The notes: generated from the letters alone by a model not told the origin. Positions 21,780-35,091 are shown, counted from the stretch's first letter. The stretch: DNA of 64,000 bases from Notospermus geniculatus (GCA_002633025.1 NMRB01000361.1:352474-416473), one strand, 5' to 3'. Translations and numbers: made by a program.

Positions 21780-22060
21780 ACTGCTGTAGAGCTACCATCA
21801 TTGTCTAGTGACAGCTGTAGAGCAAGTACTGCAATATAGCTACAGCTGTAGAGCTACCACTGTAGTCCTCCTACAGCAGGAGCTGTAGAGCAAGTGCTGC
21901 AACTCAGCTATAGCTGTAGAGTTACCACTGTAGTCCAATAGCAACAGCTGTAGAGCTACCACTGTAGTCCTATAGCAACAGCTGTAGAGCTACCAATGCA
22001 GAGCTACAGCTGTAGAGCTACCACTCTATATGGTAGTTACAGCTCTAGGGAGCTACCACT
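21780..22060. repeat. Irregular ~35-bp tandem array (CAGCTGTAGAGCTACC)
   Basis: Seven or more units built on ACAGCTGTAGAGCTACCACTGTAG with variable spacers such as TCCTATAGCA. Both CAGCTG and TAGAGCTA are palindromic, so the array can pair with itself. Confidence 0.8.
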
Positions 22061-22734
22061 GTATAGCTACATATACTTTTAAGCCAGGTCACATGTTCCT
22101 GCTATTATCCACTCGGGTATGCAATGCATAGATTTTAATTTATCAGGAATGCTTAAAGACAAAATCTCATTTATACTGGCATTAAGTACACTGAACGACA
22201 TTGATGAACCTGATATGTAACAGGGAATTTAGGCCACAAATTCAGCAAAAACAGCATGTAAAGCTACCAAAAGTAATAGTGACAAACTGAAACTGCTATG
22301 GGGGATTTGGCAAATCTCATGGTGAAATGGGTAAAACTTTTTACTACAAAACATCCAAGTCTTTTAACCAACAGTCTGAGTAATACAGGTGTATGCAAAT
22401 GGTTTGGTCATTATGGTGTACTACAAGATCATATACATATACGTTCATTCCATTTTGGTGCATAGATGGATAATTCACAACACAGAGACACCTAATTTTG
22501 AACAGCCTGTAAAATGACTCTGACAACAGTATGAAATCAGAAAAGACAGCAAACACCAGCACAACCAAGTATATTCCAGAATAACTGATCAAAAAACAGA
22601 AAAAGTTCATCATAAACAACAAATTAATCACAAAACAACAGGTGTCTGAAAAATATAAGACAGGGATGGAGGTCCTGATTTCAAAGTTGTTATGAGCCTA
22701 CGACTAAAAAGAACCAAAAGAATGGTACTAAGGG

Positions 22735-22925
22735 GGACAAACTTGCAACGCATAACACCCTCTCTAAGGACACTTTGGGACTAGTACTGATGTTGTCCTT
22801 TACTTGGGACGTGTCCTCATGGTAGGGGTCAAAGTGAGTAGAAATGACCAATCAGGGATTGAGGTTAGGTCTCTTTAGAAGAGGTGTCCCCTGTCAGAGG
22901 TGTCCAGTAAGGGAGGTTCCAATGT
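22735..22925. mobile_element. Diverged copy of the GTGGAACCTCTC MITE
   Basis: Shares ACCCTCTCTAAGGACACTTTGGGACT, AGAGGTGTCCAGTAAGGGAGGTTCCA and intervening TGTCC spacing with 23286-23449; ends are eroded. Confidence 0.55.
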
Positions 22926-23285
22926 CTGGTAGCCTTCTCAAGGCTATGATATATGCATGATAACTATAAAGGCCTCAACCTACTTCCACATTTTCAACCC
23001 TGAACGCTGCATTTTATCGCCTTACCCATTCTACAGGGGGCAGATCATTGGAAAACAGCAAAGGTATTGCAAACATACTGGGTCCAGGACATGAAAACGT
23101 GTCAGTGGGCGCAGGTCTTATACGAGCCATGTCTGGACTATTTGATGAGCATTTTTGAATTTGAGGTAATGTATGGAAATTATGCGATTGCTAACGATAG
23201 CACCACTTTATAATGTGTGGCTAAAAACAGCAAGTTACATGTACAAGTCTGTTGGATCAAAATCTGTACCTCCTGACACCAAATA

Positions 23286-23449
23286 CAGTGGAACCTCTCT
23301 ATCAAGGACACCTTCGGGACTGACAGATGGTGTCCTCAATTGAGAGATGTCCTGATTACAGAGGTCTGACCAGCTTGGGGCTGAACTCTGGTGTCCTTAA
23401 TAGAGAGGTGTCCTCCTGGCAGAGGTGTCTGTTAAGAGAGGTTCCACTG
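23286..23449. mobile_element. MITE, GTGGAACCTCTC family
   Basis: 164 bp with terminal inverted repeats CAGTGGAACCTCTCT and AGAGAGGTTCCACTG. Related fragments occur at about 9650-9690, 26850-26925, 38460-38600 and 39110-39180, making this the most abundant short element in the window. Confidence 0.85.
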
Positions 23450-25135
23450 TTGTGTAAAGGTGGTAGAGATTCGCTAAACGACCATCTAAGGTAAATTTAC
23501 TTGCTCACAGATGCATACTGTGATACTGACATTGTGCATTGACGGCAAAACTGAAATACATGTACACACATAAACCAACAGAAACTAAGAGCCCATTTAT
23601 GTGATCAAGTCCAATTCAAACATGTCAAATCAACACAAACCATGCGATGTGAAACAAAAAAGTTGATCTTTCCAAATATCACAGCACCACAAGACTACAG
23701 TAATTGGCACAGAGAGACCAGCACAACAATTTTGATAATAATATACCTTCCCAATGGTAAAAGGCAGTATTATGCCATTAGTGATCAGTGGGGGTGCAGA
23801 TGATTGAAGGAACAGCCATTCACAATAGCACTCGTTAGGCTGTTACGTCAATACGTCACTGTCCCACTGACACAAGGAAAGATTTACTCCCTGTTACCAT
23901 CAGGGGATAGAGCATTTATTTAACAAGTCATCATTATTGAGCACAGATCATTGAACGTTCAATTTCATCGAATCCAAATCCAAGTTTTTTGAAGAATAAC
24001 CAGCAAGTTAGACATACATACATGTACATGCACTGAAAGTTAGCAACACCAATGTAAATCTGCACGGACTATGAAATACTGTACGGAACAACATGATTCG
24101 TTCTGAGCTGAATGCAAGTGATACACCTTCACATGTTATGATTTGGAATGAGTTATAACTACACTTATTCATCAGTGAAAACTAGGACCTCATTCACAAA
24201 CCTTTTGAATGACTTGCAGATCTGACTCCACGTAGACCTAATCGTAAGTTAGGGATAACGTACTTCCCAACAGCTGGCCCCTGTAGTTACCGGTAACTGG
24301 TGTCCTCTTCCCCTATGCAAAAATCACTGTGAAAGGATAGGGAACCAGTCATATTCAAGATCGGCAGCTCCCACAGTGGAGGTGAAAAAAGGTCCCAGAT
24401 TCACAGCAACATGGTTTATGGTTGAAAAAAGAAAATTCTGTCATTCCATGCATGATCACATCTTGGAACAGTACTTAGGGTATGATTCAACTGCAGACCT
24501 TACTGACACTTTGGTCCCTCATTATTTCACAATCTTATTTTTCGATATGACTCGGTGTTCTCCATTGTCATATCTTTTAAATATTCCGTTGATGAGCTAT
24601 CACTTAAGTAAGTCAAAGAGGGATGTTGTTCATGTTTTTACCAGCGGGGAGAGCTCTGTATGGTGTGAAAATGGAGGGGTCATCACCCCTTTATGCAAAG
24701 ATATGGCACATGGCAGTATAAAACATTGATTTTCATGGGAAAACTGATAAAATATGCTTCTTCACAAATCAAATTCAACTCCTAATTTCAAACCTCAATG
24801 GCATGTTCACAAAAACAGAAATCAACTAACTGTATGGATTTCACAGGCGTTGGATTTCTCTAAACTGACGAGCCTGGTTGCTGTCATGGGATAAAACAGC
24901 ACAGAAAGCACATATGAAATGGTATCTATAGGCACTGCTCCATGTGTGAGTTTTCTCATGAGCAGGCATGAGAGTGCACCTTCAACAGAAAACCTGAAAC
25001 TGGGGAAGAAAACCTGAAAACTATGGCCCCCTCTAGAAACTGATCATTTTTGAAATGATTTGGCCAAATCCTGCAACGTTTGGTTTTCAAGTTTTTCATC
25101 AAAAAACCTAATTTCAGGAAATTTCCTGAAAAACC

Positions 25136-28100
25136 TCACTGTGCTGCAGTCAGGGATTCCTCCAGCATCAACATCTTCATATGCTGCATCATCTCCTGCT
25201 CCAGGATCTGCAACCTCATCTGTTTCAGGGCCTTCAGAGCCCTCTTAGCAGCTGCACTCTTGGCGATGCGATAGTTACGTCCGATTCCAACGAACTGTCC
25301 TTTCCCGATGACATTCACTGTGACTCGTATCTTCCCGTCCATGGTTCGCTCCGGTTTCCTGGAAAGAGGCAAAGGTTGACAGTTACTAAAGCTGATAAAA
25401 GTAGAGTCGAACCCTGCGCAATGGAAATCTAAGCAAGGAGGACACCTCTCTATTAGGGACAAAGAATTCTACTCACTCAAACTTGGCTGCTTCTGGCTCC
25501 ATCTCCAAGAGTTCCCTCACAGGTGACTTGGGAATGTTGGCTGTAAACATTTCTGTAAAGAGAAGAACGGGGAAGAAATACATGTATAGAGAGAGGTTCT
25601 TCTCATGACGTCACATTTCCATGACGACGTGATGCCACCATATTGGCCTGGGATTACAGCCAGTGATTCTGGAACAATCGATTCACGAGACATAAGTCAC
25701 CGGCTCAACGTACACACGTCCATGCACATACATACACACACAGACAGGTAAGCACAGGATAACATGAACGCGTTGTTGTGGTTTGGGCAAAAGTTTTTCA
25801 TTCATAACCATCTTCTCACCTATTTGTGGTTTCATCATCCTGTAATAGACCTTCCACACAGCCTCCAGTGACATGCCACTGTCCAGGTAGATGGCACCAG
25901 CTACAGACTCAAAGATGTCCCCAAGTGCCTTGGGAATCTCTGTGTCCTCTCCTTCAGCATCTCCGTCAGATTCCTGAAACTGTAGCAGAGGAATCATAGT
26001 CAACACCTAATCATGATATATTTTGACCACATCGCAATCTGTGGGGTGAGGTATTGGATTAGAAGAAATTTTATCCCCAAGGACTTTTTGTCTCTAAAGC
26101 CAGCAGCATACACCAGGTGATATCACAAACGATCTGATCGCAAGCAAGCAAAATTGGCTGTTGATGCAAAATTGGCTGGCGAGAAGATCACTTGCAATAT
26201 CGCCTGGTGTGCTGCTGATTGAAGGACAACTCATCCCCAGACATTTCATCCAAAGACTGCACCGCATGGCAACACCCTGTTTCTGGCTTAGTTTCACTTT
26301 ACCACAAAACAGAATGACCATGTACATGTAGTACTGACTGATTTTAGCCCTCTACACCTACTGACAGCCCCTCCAGATGTCAGTATAACAACTTACCTCT
26401 TCATCCAAGTTGATCTCATCATTTTTATCCTTCTGCCACTCCACAAACTTCTGTATAACGTGGAACAGGTGTGGTGAGACAGCCTTGAAGAATTTGTGGA
26501 AGTCCCACTTGACAGCCAGGGCAGCAAAGATGTTGTTGTTGACAAGTGCTGATCTCAAGTCAGTCAGGACACCTGGGAAAAACAAATGACCAAAATGTAA
26601 CAAAACTTAGCCTCACCAGTAAAACCTGAACTGATGAAGAACCAGACACATTTAAGGAGAACCAGCACTTGGATTGGACAGCTCCTAGATCCTGCTGGCC
26701 AATCAATGCTCTAGACAAACCCACGTGATCTTTGAGGTCATCTGACCTGGAGGTACACCAAATGTGCACCAAGTTTGTCATGTCTGTCTTCATGCCAGCA
26801 AGATTGAGTTCTGGACTGAGTCTTGATACAGTATGAATAGAAAACTCAGGGACTGAAGTTTGGTGTCATAAGGAGAGGTGTCCTCCTGGCAGAGGTGTCC
26901 GCAATGAGAAGTTCCAGTAGAGTATTAAGGTCTTACCTGGGGAATGTTTCTTTGCATCTTCAAAGAGATGTCTCGTGATCACGTAATCAAGGATGGCATC
27001 ACCAAGGAATTCCAGCCTGGAGGGAAAAACATTCAATTTAATACAACTGAAACAATGGTCCCTGGTCTAGAGAATACTGGCCTTGTATCTTGTATGCCAT
27101 AAGGTATGGTCTTTCCTCAAACTATGTCGTCGGACTTGTCCTTCCTATCTGAATTGGAAAGCATGGCAAACTCTTGGCCATGTTGGCTTCCCTGTGTACC
27201 ACCTGGCAGGTCTCGGCCAAGGTCAGCTCTAGAAAGTAGTGAGCAGGACAGGCCAAATTCATGTCACATCTTGTACTACTGACAGTGAACTGGGAGGTAT
27301 GGGTGCTTTCAGGGCAGTGAGGAGCAAGACCATTTTGTGGGAATCAAGAATGAAAGTCGAAGGTCCTACCTTTGATAGCAATCTGTGATGTTGTTGTAGT
27401 GATACGAGGCGTGCGTGAACGCTTGCAACAGGTACGACCGATCTTTAAACTTGTACTGGATCTTTTCCTCGAAGCTCTCAAAGCCATTCAGGTTGTGGTT
27501 TAAAATATCCATCGCGTGTGGGACGTGATTGAGCAACGGAGAGTCCGGCGGAGGCAAGTCATGATACTTCGCTGTGGTTGCCTTCGGGTTGTCAGGGTGA
27601 GGGACTTCTTCCTTGGGCAGAACTTTCAGGCCTAGCCAGGACATGAAGTGCAGGGCAGCTCTCATGCCACATGTGATCAGGTAACAGCCAATGAGGGCCT
27701 CCACGCAGTCCGCAATACTCTTGTCCGGTAGACTCTGCTGTGTCTGGAGATTGTACGGAATCAGAATATCATCGACATCCGTTCCCTCCTTCCTGTCCCG
27801 TTCCGACTGCTCCAAGATCTCATCAAGTTCTTTCTGCAGCTGCCTCTGTTGCAGGGCAGCATGGCTGAGGTTTGCGAGGCTCAGACTATCCGACTTCTTC
27901 TCCTTAGACCTCGGAGGAGAATCATTCCGCGGGGTCATTTGTACGGTCAAGCGAGCATCTCCACGGACAACATAACCCGGAGGGAGCCAGTTTTCTGTCG
28001 GTTCGAATTTCGCTGAGACCATGCACTCGGCAAAACCTTTCTTCTTTCCAAGTCGGTACAGGTTGAAGTTGCTGACCTGTTTGCTACGAAGGTAGCTAAG

Positions 28101-31100
28101 TTTTCCTTCATGAATTCCAGGATATGTGCAGTACAGGTAGGCAGTGATTGCAAACTTGAGAAATGAGTCTCCAATGGTTTCGAGCCGCTCAAGATTGAAG
28201 AAATCATTGGCATTTGACATGGTTAATGTCTGCAAAATCAGACACGGACTAGGGCCAATCACGTCTTGGTCATATGGCTGCATTGCCTCAGGGGCGAACA
28301 GACCACAGTTGATTGAATCATCAACCAGGCCGTTCTCACACTCCTGATTTCCTTTGATTTTGTCTTCTTCGTGATTCACTTGCATATTTTCATCCAGATG
28401 TCCATTAGTTTTCAGAGTGATGCTGTCTGTTTTGTCATCTGCTTTCTCGTTTGTTATGTCATCTGCTTTGTTGTTTGTTATGTCATCTGCTTTTTTGTTT
28501 GTTATGTTGTCTGCTTTGTTTGTTATGCCGTCTGCTTTGTTGTTTGTTACGCCGTCTGCTTTGTTGTTTGTTATATCGTCTGCTTTGTTTGTTATGCTGT
28601 CTGCTTTGTTGTTTGTTATGCCTTCTGCTTTGTTGTTTGTTATGTTGTCTGCTTTGTTGTTTGCTGTTTCATCCACATTCTTGTCTGTTAAGTCACCAGC
28701 TCTTTCCTCTGCTATGTCGTCTGCTGTGTTAGTTGATTTTTCCTGAGAACCATTGAGAATTTCATTCACCGGGGTATCTACATGAGTATTTGGATGAGTT
28801 CCATTGATGTCCGCTGACACTACCTCCTGTGTCTCCTGACAAGATTCACCATTGACATCTAGTTGTTCATCATTTTGATCACCTGATGTTGCTACAGCGG
28901 CACCAGGAGATACTGCATCATCTTTTGCATCGCATCTCCCCTCAGTATTTGAGGCATCATCCACACCATCAGCAGCTGAAGGGCCGTTCGTCTGGTCATG
29001 ACCATCAGGCACGTCGTTTTGCATAGAATCAGTCGAAGTGTTTGACAGCTCTGTCGTATCTGCTTTTGATCCACTCTCAGACCTTGGTGGTGCCGTGCTG
29101 AATCCAAAATCAAGTTTAGGAAATTCGAACCCTTCTGGCAGAATTTCCAATCCAATTTTTGCTTCACGGGCGATACGAATTCGGATTTCATCAGCGATGA
29201 GGAGGTAGTTGACACGATACAAAATGGCGGGGAGGCAGACCGCTTTTCTCCAGAGTGAGGCAGGAAACGGATGTATACCACAAAGTTCCGGGATGAAAAT
29301 CTGCTTCTGCTGCAGATTTTCACGTTTGGCACGTTTGGTTTGAGCACTACTAGTCGGTAAAGCCACGCCTTTCTGGTTCATATAACGTGGCGTCAGGAGG
29401 TTGAGTCGAGCAGACGTGTGGTCAACATCGAGTAGCGGCTGGTCGTGACTGGTGATCTGGATACCGTACTTCTGTTTGTAATAGAGTTCGAATGTACTGT
29501 ACAGCTCTTGTGATGGAAACGGACTACTCGGGTTCAAATCATACCGGATTTCTGCCACGTAGAAATACTGTGGCTTGTCGATATTGCGATAAGACGGCAT
29601 GACCACAGCGTCGTGGAACATGTCCTCTTTGAATGTGAACACCTCACCCTCTTGTTTCTGTAATGGTGTCTTGCTGTTCAAGGTCATGCATGACTGAATG
29701 ACATCAACAAATTTCCAATCAATGGACAGATCCGCTTCCTCAGTATCTGGAAAAGATAGCAAGCAGACTTATAAATATCCACTTATCCAATTTTCAGGTT
29801 GCAGAATAAAATTCTTGCCAATTCTTGGTGGCAGATGGAGGGCCTTCACATCTCCAAACTGACGAGTTAAACCCAAGAATACACACCTTTGTTGAGCGGC
29901 ACAATCAAGTATCCGCAGTCCGCCTTCTCGGGGTCATAGGTCATAGGATCCTTCTCCAGTCTGAGCATTTTGTAGAACACGTATCGGTGGAAATCGCTGA
30001 GTTTTGACAACTGCTCTTCGTTGAGATCTAGATCGCCTGAGAGCGATTCTAATGTGATGGTGACCTCGCCAGATCTTGTGAACACAGGGAACAATGGTAT
30101 CTGAGGAAAACGGACAAAAGGAACCAATGAGATACGAGTTTGACACACATCCACATAACGATACAAAAGCAACCGCCTTAATGGACATTACTACATGTAC
30201 ATGTACGTGCCATTTGAATTCTGGTGATGGGAAATAGAAGGAATAAGAGAGACTATCTTGAATCAAATAAGTGACCTGCTCCAGAAAAAGCAGGAGCTTG
30301 TCACAAGTGATCATCACTGATCAACAGTTTACTCAGCTATTAGTGAGCTTCTGCAAGCGCCCGGTTAGGCTCTACAACGACGTTTATCTATTGTGTGACT
30401 GCACCCAAACAATAGATAAACGTAGTCGTATGGCCTAACCGGGCGCTTGCAGAAGCTCTCTATTATCACTGCTGTCCACTACTATTGTCAATCTGCAGAG
30501 ACATACATTTCAACTATTGTGTTGTAAGGGCGTTAACCCTTTCCTTGTTGGTTGCGACAAGTGCACACTTTTGCTAGAGCGGGCAACATATTCCAAGGCC
30601 AAATGAATTTCGCAACAGCACAAGTCCACTAGAATAGAGCCCATGTTTCAAAATTTGTATATACATGTACTTTAGACATACCTTGGGTAATGCCTCTTTT
30701 ATAACCATTCCAAAAGATTGCACAGTATTTTCTGGAGGGTAGAGTTGACGTCCGCGAGTATTCTGCTCCTCAGAGATAGGACAGGTTAGCACCATCTTGA
30801 TAAAATATAAATAAAATTTCTCGTGCGGTTTTGGACGGCTTGAAACAAAATGGCGTGCATTCTGAAAAAGAAGAAAGAATTTGCATTTGCCTGGAGGTGG
30901 TATTTTAGAAAAGGGACTACCGGTAGTAAAATAGCCAGACTAACTAGATTTTCATGGTCAGTTCATATTGGTGCTACTGTGCCCCTTATCTGTTAAGGCA
31001 TTCGGCATGAACTTTCATTTGATAAGGCCTGTTACCACTATAGCGGATTCTGCCGTGGTTTGTGGCGAGCGGAGCGATTTTCACAGGGTTTCGGATAATC

Positions 31101-34100
31101 CTTCGATGGTTCAACAATACATGCCATGTTATTTATCCCAATGCCTGTGAAAACCGCTCTGCTCACTGCAAACCGTGGCGAAATCCGCTGTAGTGGAAAC
31201 AGGCCTTTACATCTCTGCGTCATGAGACAAGTAGGACATGCTTCTGCTACCTCGACCTCATCGCAGCACTCTGATGCCACAACCACCCACTCCTCACTCT
31301 GACACACTTACCTTCTTGTAGTAATACTGTTTGCGTTTTGTGGTGCCAGGCCTGGTACCTTGAACATCCTCACTCTCCCAATCCTCATCTTCACACTCAA
31401 ACTCGAGGACCTCCTTCCCGACCGGCAACAAATGATCATCAAGTTCCCCCTCCTTGTGTAGTATCTCGCATGTTTTCAAAGCGACGGCCATCTGGGCCAA
31501 CTTCTTCCTAGGCATGGCCTCACCAACGATTGGACGTTTGATTGGTGAGTTGATTGGTAGCTGCAGCGTAGCTTGGTAGCGTTTTTCTGGTTCAGCATCC
31601 TCGATTTCTCGGGTTGTACATTTTGGCGCCAGGTGCGTGAACGCATCACTGGGAAGTTTGGCACAATACCTGAATCGGTAAAATTTTGACTTGCAGAGTT
31701 CGGAAAACACACGAGGGATGTAATGTTGCGTTGCAATGTTTCTGAACGACTTCAGTCAAGCGGAACTGGCTGATGCCCTGGTCAGAGAGACTGAACTTCC
31801 AACCTACCTATTGACTAGACCAATCGCTGAACTCATGGTAACCCTCGCAGCGCCCTCTTTCTGCAGTGGTATGTACGGCGGGAGGTACTTGTCGGCTAGG
31901 TGGTTGTCCATCACTTCTTCATCAAATTCCTCTTGACCACGGCACTTTGTCACCAAAGTCTGAAATAGTCAACATAAAATTTCCACCAACTTAGAATAAA
32001 TAGGCCTGCAGTATGAATCTGAAGTGTAAAAGCTGAATACTGAACGTGATCCTTCTACAGAGCTTCCATGGGACCCCCAAAAAATTGGGATGTTAAGGAT
32101 CCAACATTATTTTTCAGGGTCCTTAATTTATTGGTGAACCACATTTCCAAATTGCAAGGGTCCTTTCTCTGTTTTTGTACCTTCAACCAGCAACATTTGG
32201 CCTTTTCAGACCAGGATTCATGCTATTGTTATTTCAAATAAAGAAACTAAACACACACCTTTTCCATCTCCTTATAATTGGCAACTTCTTGAGTAAACTC
32301 ATCTTCCTCCCTCTTGTTGACCAACATGAAATATCTTGACTTCATGGCACGTGCACGACCCTTTGACTGAACATAGGAACGGTAATTTGGAGGTTTGTCA
32401 AACATGGTGACGAGGTTGCATTTCGGCACGTCGATCCCTTCCTCCAGAACGCTCGTAGCAATGAGCAGATTGATGTCTTTATTCCTGAACCGTCTGAGCG
32501 TCTCTTCTTGCTTCTTATGCAGTACCTCCGTCTCTTTTGTCACGCCTTTGGTACCACGCCCCATGATTTGAGCGCTACGAACGAAGTACAGATCCTCATC
32601 CCAATTGCACAGCTCTTGAATCAACTTATTCAAAGTCAACGCCACGTTGCGTCTCTCCACGAAGACGATGCCCAACATTGCCTCGTCAATCTCGTTCTCG
32701 TTGCTGTCGCTAGAAATTGATCCCCCGGATGGCTTTTTCTTTGCAACGTAATGCATCTGTTGCGGTGAGGATTTGGGTTGTTCCGGGGCAGGTGGTGGCT
32801 CTTCGTCAGAAAGATCTGACGATTCATCAGACACCTCACCATCTTCAATGTAATCCATACTGAAGTCATGCTCATTGTCCATTGTAATTTCGAAGTCGTC
32901 ATTAGGTTTGTACATATGAAGGATATCGAGTAATTTCAGGACCCTTGGGCTGATGTATTTGTGGAAATCTGCGAGGCACTGCACTTTGTCGAACTCTTTG
33001 TCGAAGAGACGATAAAGGATGCGTAGGTTTGTGAGCGCGAACCGTAGAAACAGGCGGCTACTCTCCAGAGGTTCATGCTCCTCGAGTTTGGCCAGCTGCT
33101 TGATGAGAGCCTGAGCGATGTTGTAGGCAGACCATGGTCCCAGAGTGTGGAGAATCACCTGAAATGATGAGGAAGGCTCTGATGAGTTCTTCATTCCTGG
33201 CAAAATCAGAGCATTGAAGACAGACTCCTATCAGAAGGAGTTGTCATGGTGTCCTCCCATTTCGCCCTCCAAATGGGAAAACTCATGGCAACTGCTGTGC
33301 TAAGTCTCACCTGGGCCAAGGGTTAGGTTGTGGTAGCTACAGGCTTTGTAATACAGGCAAGGTTGGAAAGGGTGCAATGGGAATGAACCAGTTGTCATAT
33401 GTACATGCACCTAACACACTCCCATGGGAGAGGAGGGAACGAACTGGCCGCAGATAATACTGGCATCTCACTGACAACAAATAATTTTACTTCAAGTTGG
33501 ATAGTATCGGTACACTGACTTCCTGATAGAAATGGCCGCAAGTTTTGAGTCCTTAAATGAAGAATGTTTTCAAGATAAGCAAATCTCACCTGACATTCCA
33601 CAAGGGCAGTTCTGCCCAGTGTAAGGCCTTTGTAGCTTGAATCAGTTTCATCTTCTTCCATGCGCTGTTTCACACACATAAAGCTCCTGTCAAGAAACTG
33701 AATAGCATCGCATAAAACTTGGTCCAGTTCCTCCACAATGCCAGTCTGGTCTTCATAATTTTCGCAGACCTGTAGCTCCTCTTTTGGTTTGGCCCCAAAA
33801 CTATCTACCGATACCATATCCGCGGCAGTGATGGCTGTTGAGCGAAGAGTTTTCTCTAAATTTTGCAAATCCCGAATCAACTGCAGCACTGATTTGCACT
33901 TGCGGTTTAGAATTGATGCTGTGAGCCCAAGAATGGCAGGGCAATTACACTTTGAGTTGGCAATCTGTAAACTTTCTACATAATCGGGTCCCTGAAGTGA
34001 GAGTCGATTCACTTCTGAATCGACCTCTTGGTGCAACTTTTTCTCCTGAACATAGTGTTGCATGATTTGAGCATAAGGGTGGCGTTCAGCAGCATGGTGG

Positions 34101-35091
34101 CATTCATCAAAAATCATCAGATTGATCTGAGAAATCTTCACAAAGCCGTGGAGAAGCAAATCGAGGAAAATCTGATGTGTCATGACGAAGACTTGGTGTT
34201 TCTGAAGCTCTTTTTCCCACTTGGCCAAATCCCAGATGTCAACGCGCATAGCACCAATGTACTCCCCAACGGACAGGTCTGTGTGGTGCTTGATCGCTTT
34301 TGCCTGCTGTGCAACAAGATCAGCTGAAATGAGGCAAAGAAATGATAATGTTATTTTGTTTCTGATACTGAAGAACATCATCCTAATTATTGGCTTGTTT
34401 TAATAGACTACACACACTATTCATAAGGCAATAACACAGTCAATCTGGTCAACGACCACCTCAGTAACATGACCACCCCACTAAGAGGACCACTTCTTTC
34501 ACTATCCGACATGGTTTCCTCTTTATTTGCCATATATAAAGCGCAACCACCACACCTTTGTGACAACAACCACTGTTTCTGAATGGATAATGTGAGTGGG
34601 CAGAAAGTCGACATCGTGGCAGATTTTCAAACTCGATCTCAATAGACCACCGAGGAAATATGAATGATCCCAGGTGTAGGTGTATCCTTTCCCTTACCGT
34701 TATTGACAAGAAACACCGTCCTCTTCCCGCCTTGGTCATAGGGTGTCCGCACTTGATGAGCAAGTTCCTTAATGAGCATGATAGCAATGAAGGTCTTTCC
34801 AGTTCCCGTTCCGAGACACACAATTGTGTTCCTCTGGAGTGCAACATCAAGAAGCTCAATCTGAAGAAGAGAAGACGATTGGCTGAGGTAAGAAAGATTT
34901 TCAAATGCTTTTCAAAACTTGGAGTCAGAGTGACTGAATGAAAGAGTAATGAGGCATTTCTCAGTAATAGTGATAACTTAAGGTTCCCTTACCTGATAGG
35001 TTCTGGGGGTAAAGAACCCTGTAGGAACAGCTTCTTGACGGTGACTCCTGTTCTTGCGAGTTGAATTATTTTCAACATGTCGCTGAGCCAT
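25136..35091 (-). CDS. DICER1: Dicer (ribonuclease III)
   Basis: Cytoplasmic endoribonuclease that cuts pre-miRNA and long dsRNA into about 22-nt guides for Argonaute. Fourteen coding exons: 35091-34993, 34860-34698, 34323-33590, 33158-32259, 31959-31808, 31669-31312, 30861-30682, 30100-29887, 29746-27370, 27016-26937, 26572-26397, 25973-25820, 25552-25477, 25358-25136. Every junction is GT-AG and phase-matched; 1961 aa, close to human Dicer. Helicase motif I GTGTGKT is at 50-56 and DECH at 160-163. The helicase C-terminal half ([11 protein letters not shown]) is in exon 4. DUF283 carries [11 protein letters not shown]-like sequence near 681. Platform follows, then PAZ from about 934. RNase IIIa ([18 protein letters not shown]) lies around 1445-1640 and RNase IIIb ([20 protein letters not shown]) around 1690-1860. 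A C-terminal dsRBD ends the protein. All catalytic Glu/Asp residues are present, so it should be active. The ATG lies directly after an acceptor AG, implying a non-coding 5' exon. Oddity: a repeat-rich linker at about 1285-1378. Confidence 0.97.
26101..26217. mobile_element. Hairpin element in a Dicer intron
   Basis: Ends CAGCAGCATACACCAGGTGATAT and ATATCGCCTGGTGTGCTGCTG are inverted copies. The inner part repeats CAAAATTGGCTG. Non-coding, about 117 bp. Confidence 0.75.
28418..28690 (-). repeat. In-frame 24-bp tandem repeat coding for NNKADxIT in Dicer
   Basis: About ten units of an 8-residue motif (N-N-K-A-D-x-I-T, some with one N lost), between PAZ and RNase IIIa. Unit length stays a multiple of 3 (24 or 21 bp), so the reading frame is kept. 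On the plus strand the same DNA gives spurious Cys/Val/Leu-rich open frames. Confidence 0.95.
30265..30595. mobile_element. GTGACCC-family MITE in a Dicer intron, interrupted
   Basis: Ends GTGACCTGCTCCAGAAAAAGC and GCACACTTTTGCTAGAGCGGGC. Its left half matches the reverse complement of 1915-2000. A second hairpin is inserted inside it at about 30339-30470. Confidence 0.75.
30339..30470. mobile_element. Nested hairpin MITE with CTATT target duplication
   Basis: Nearly perfect arms: GAGCTTCTGCAAGCGCCCGG...TTAGGC on the left, GCCTAACCGGGCGC...TTGCAGAAGCTC on the right, with inner arms CGTTTATCTATTGT / ACAATAGATAAACG and a short loop. CTATT lies on both sides. The related element at 1807-2006 has one CTATT and no insertion at the equivalent point. 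It lies inside the transcribed Dicer intron. Confidence 0.9.
31025..31206. mobile_element. Hairpin MITE in a Dicer intron
   Basis: Arms GGCCTGTTACCACTATAGCGGATT and AATCCGCTGTAGTGGAAACAGGCC-like, continuing through GAGCGATTTTCACAGG / CCTGTGAAAACCGCTC. About 180 bp, non-coding. Its ends resemble those of 52848-52980 (AAGGCCCGTTTCCACT). Confidence 0.75.

Larger units (their letters stand above)
20567..25135. other. Intergenic region between CXorf65-like and Dicer 3' ends
   Basis: No supported gene. It contains a CAGCTGTAGAGCTACC tandem array (about 21780-22060), copies of the GTGGAACCTCTC element (22735-22925 and 23286-23449) and AT-rich unique DNA. The right end should hold the Dicer 3' UTR. 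The longest open frame (24376-24729, 117 aa) matches nothing I recognise. Confidence 0.5.

Noticed and set aside
24376-24729. 117-codon plus-strand open frame
   Set aside because: No family resemblance, no splice support, AT-rich composition like its surroundings; probably chance or antisense to the Dicer 3' UTR.
28371-28746. Plus-strand Cys/Val/Leu-rich open frames of 93-109 codons in three frames
   Set aside because: They are the complementary strand of the 24-bp coding repeat in Dicer; all three frames stay open because of the repeat, not because of a gene.
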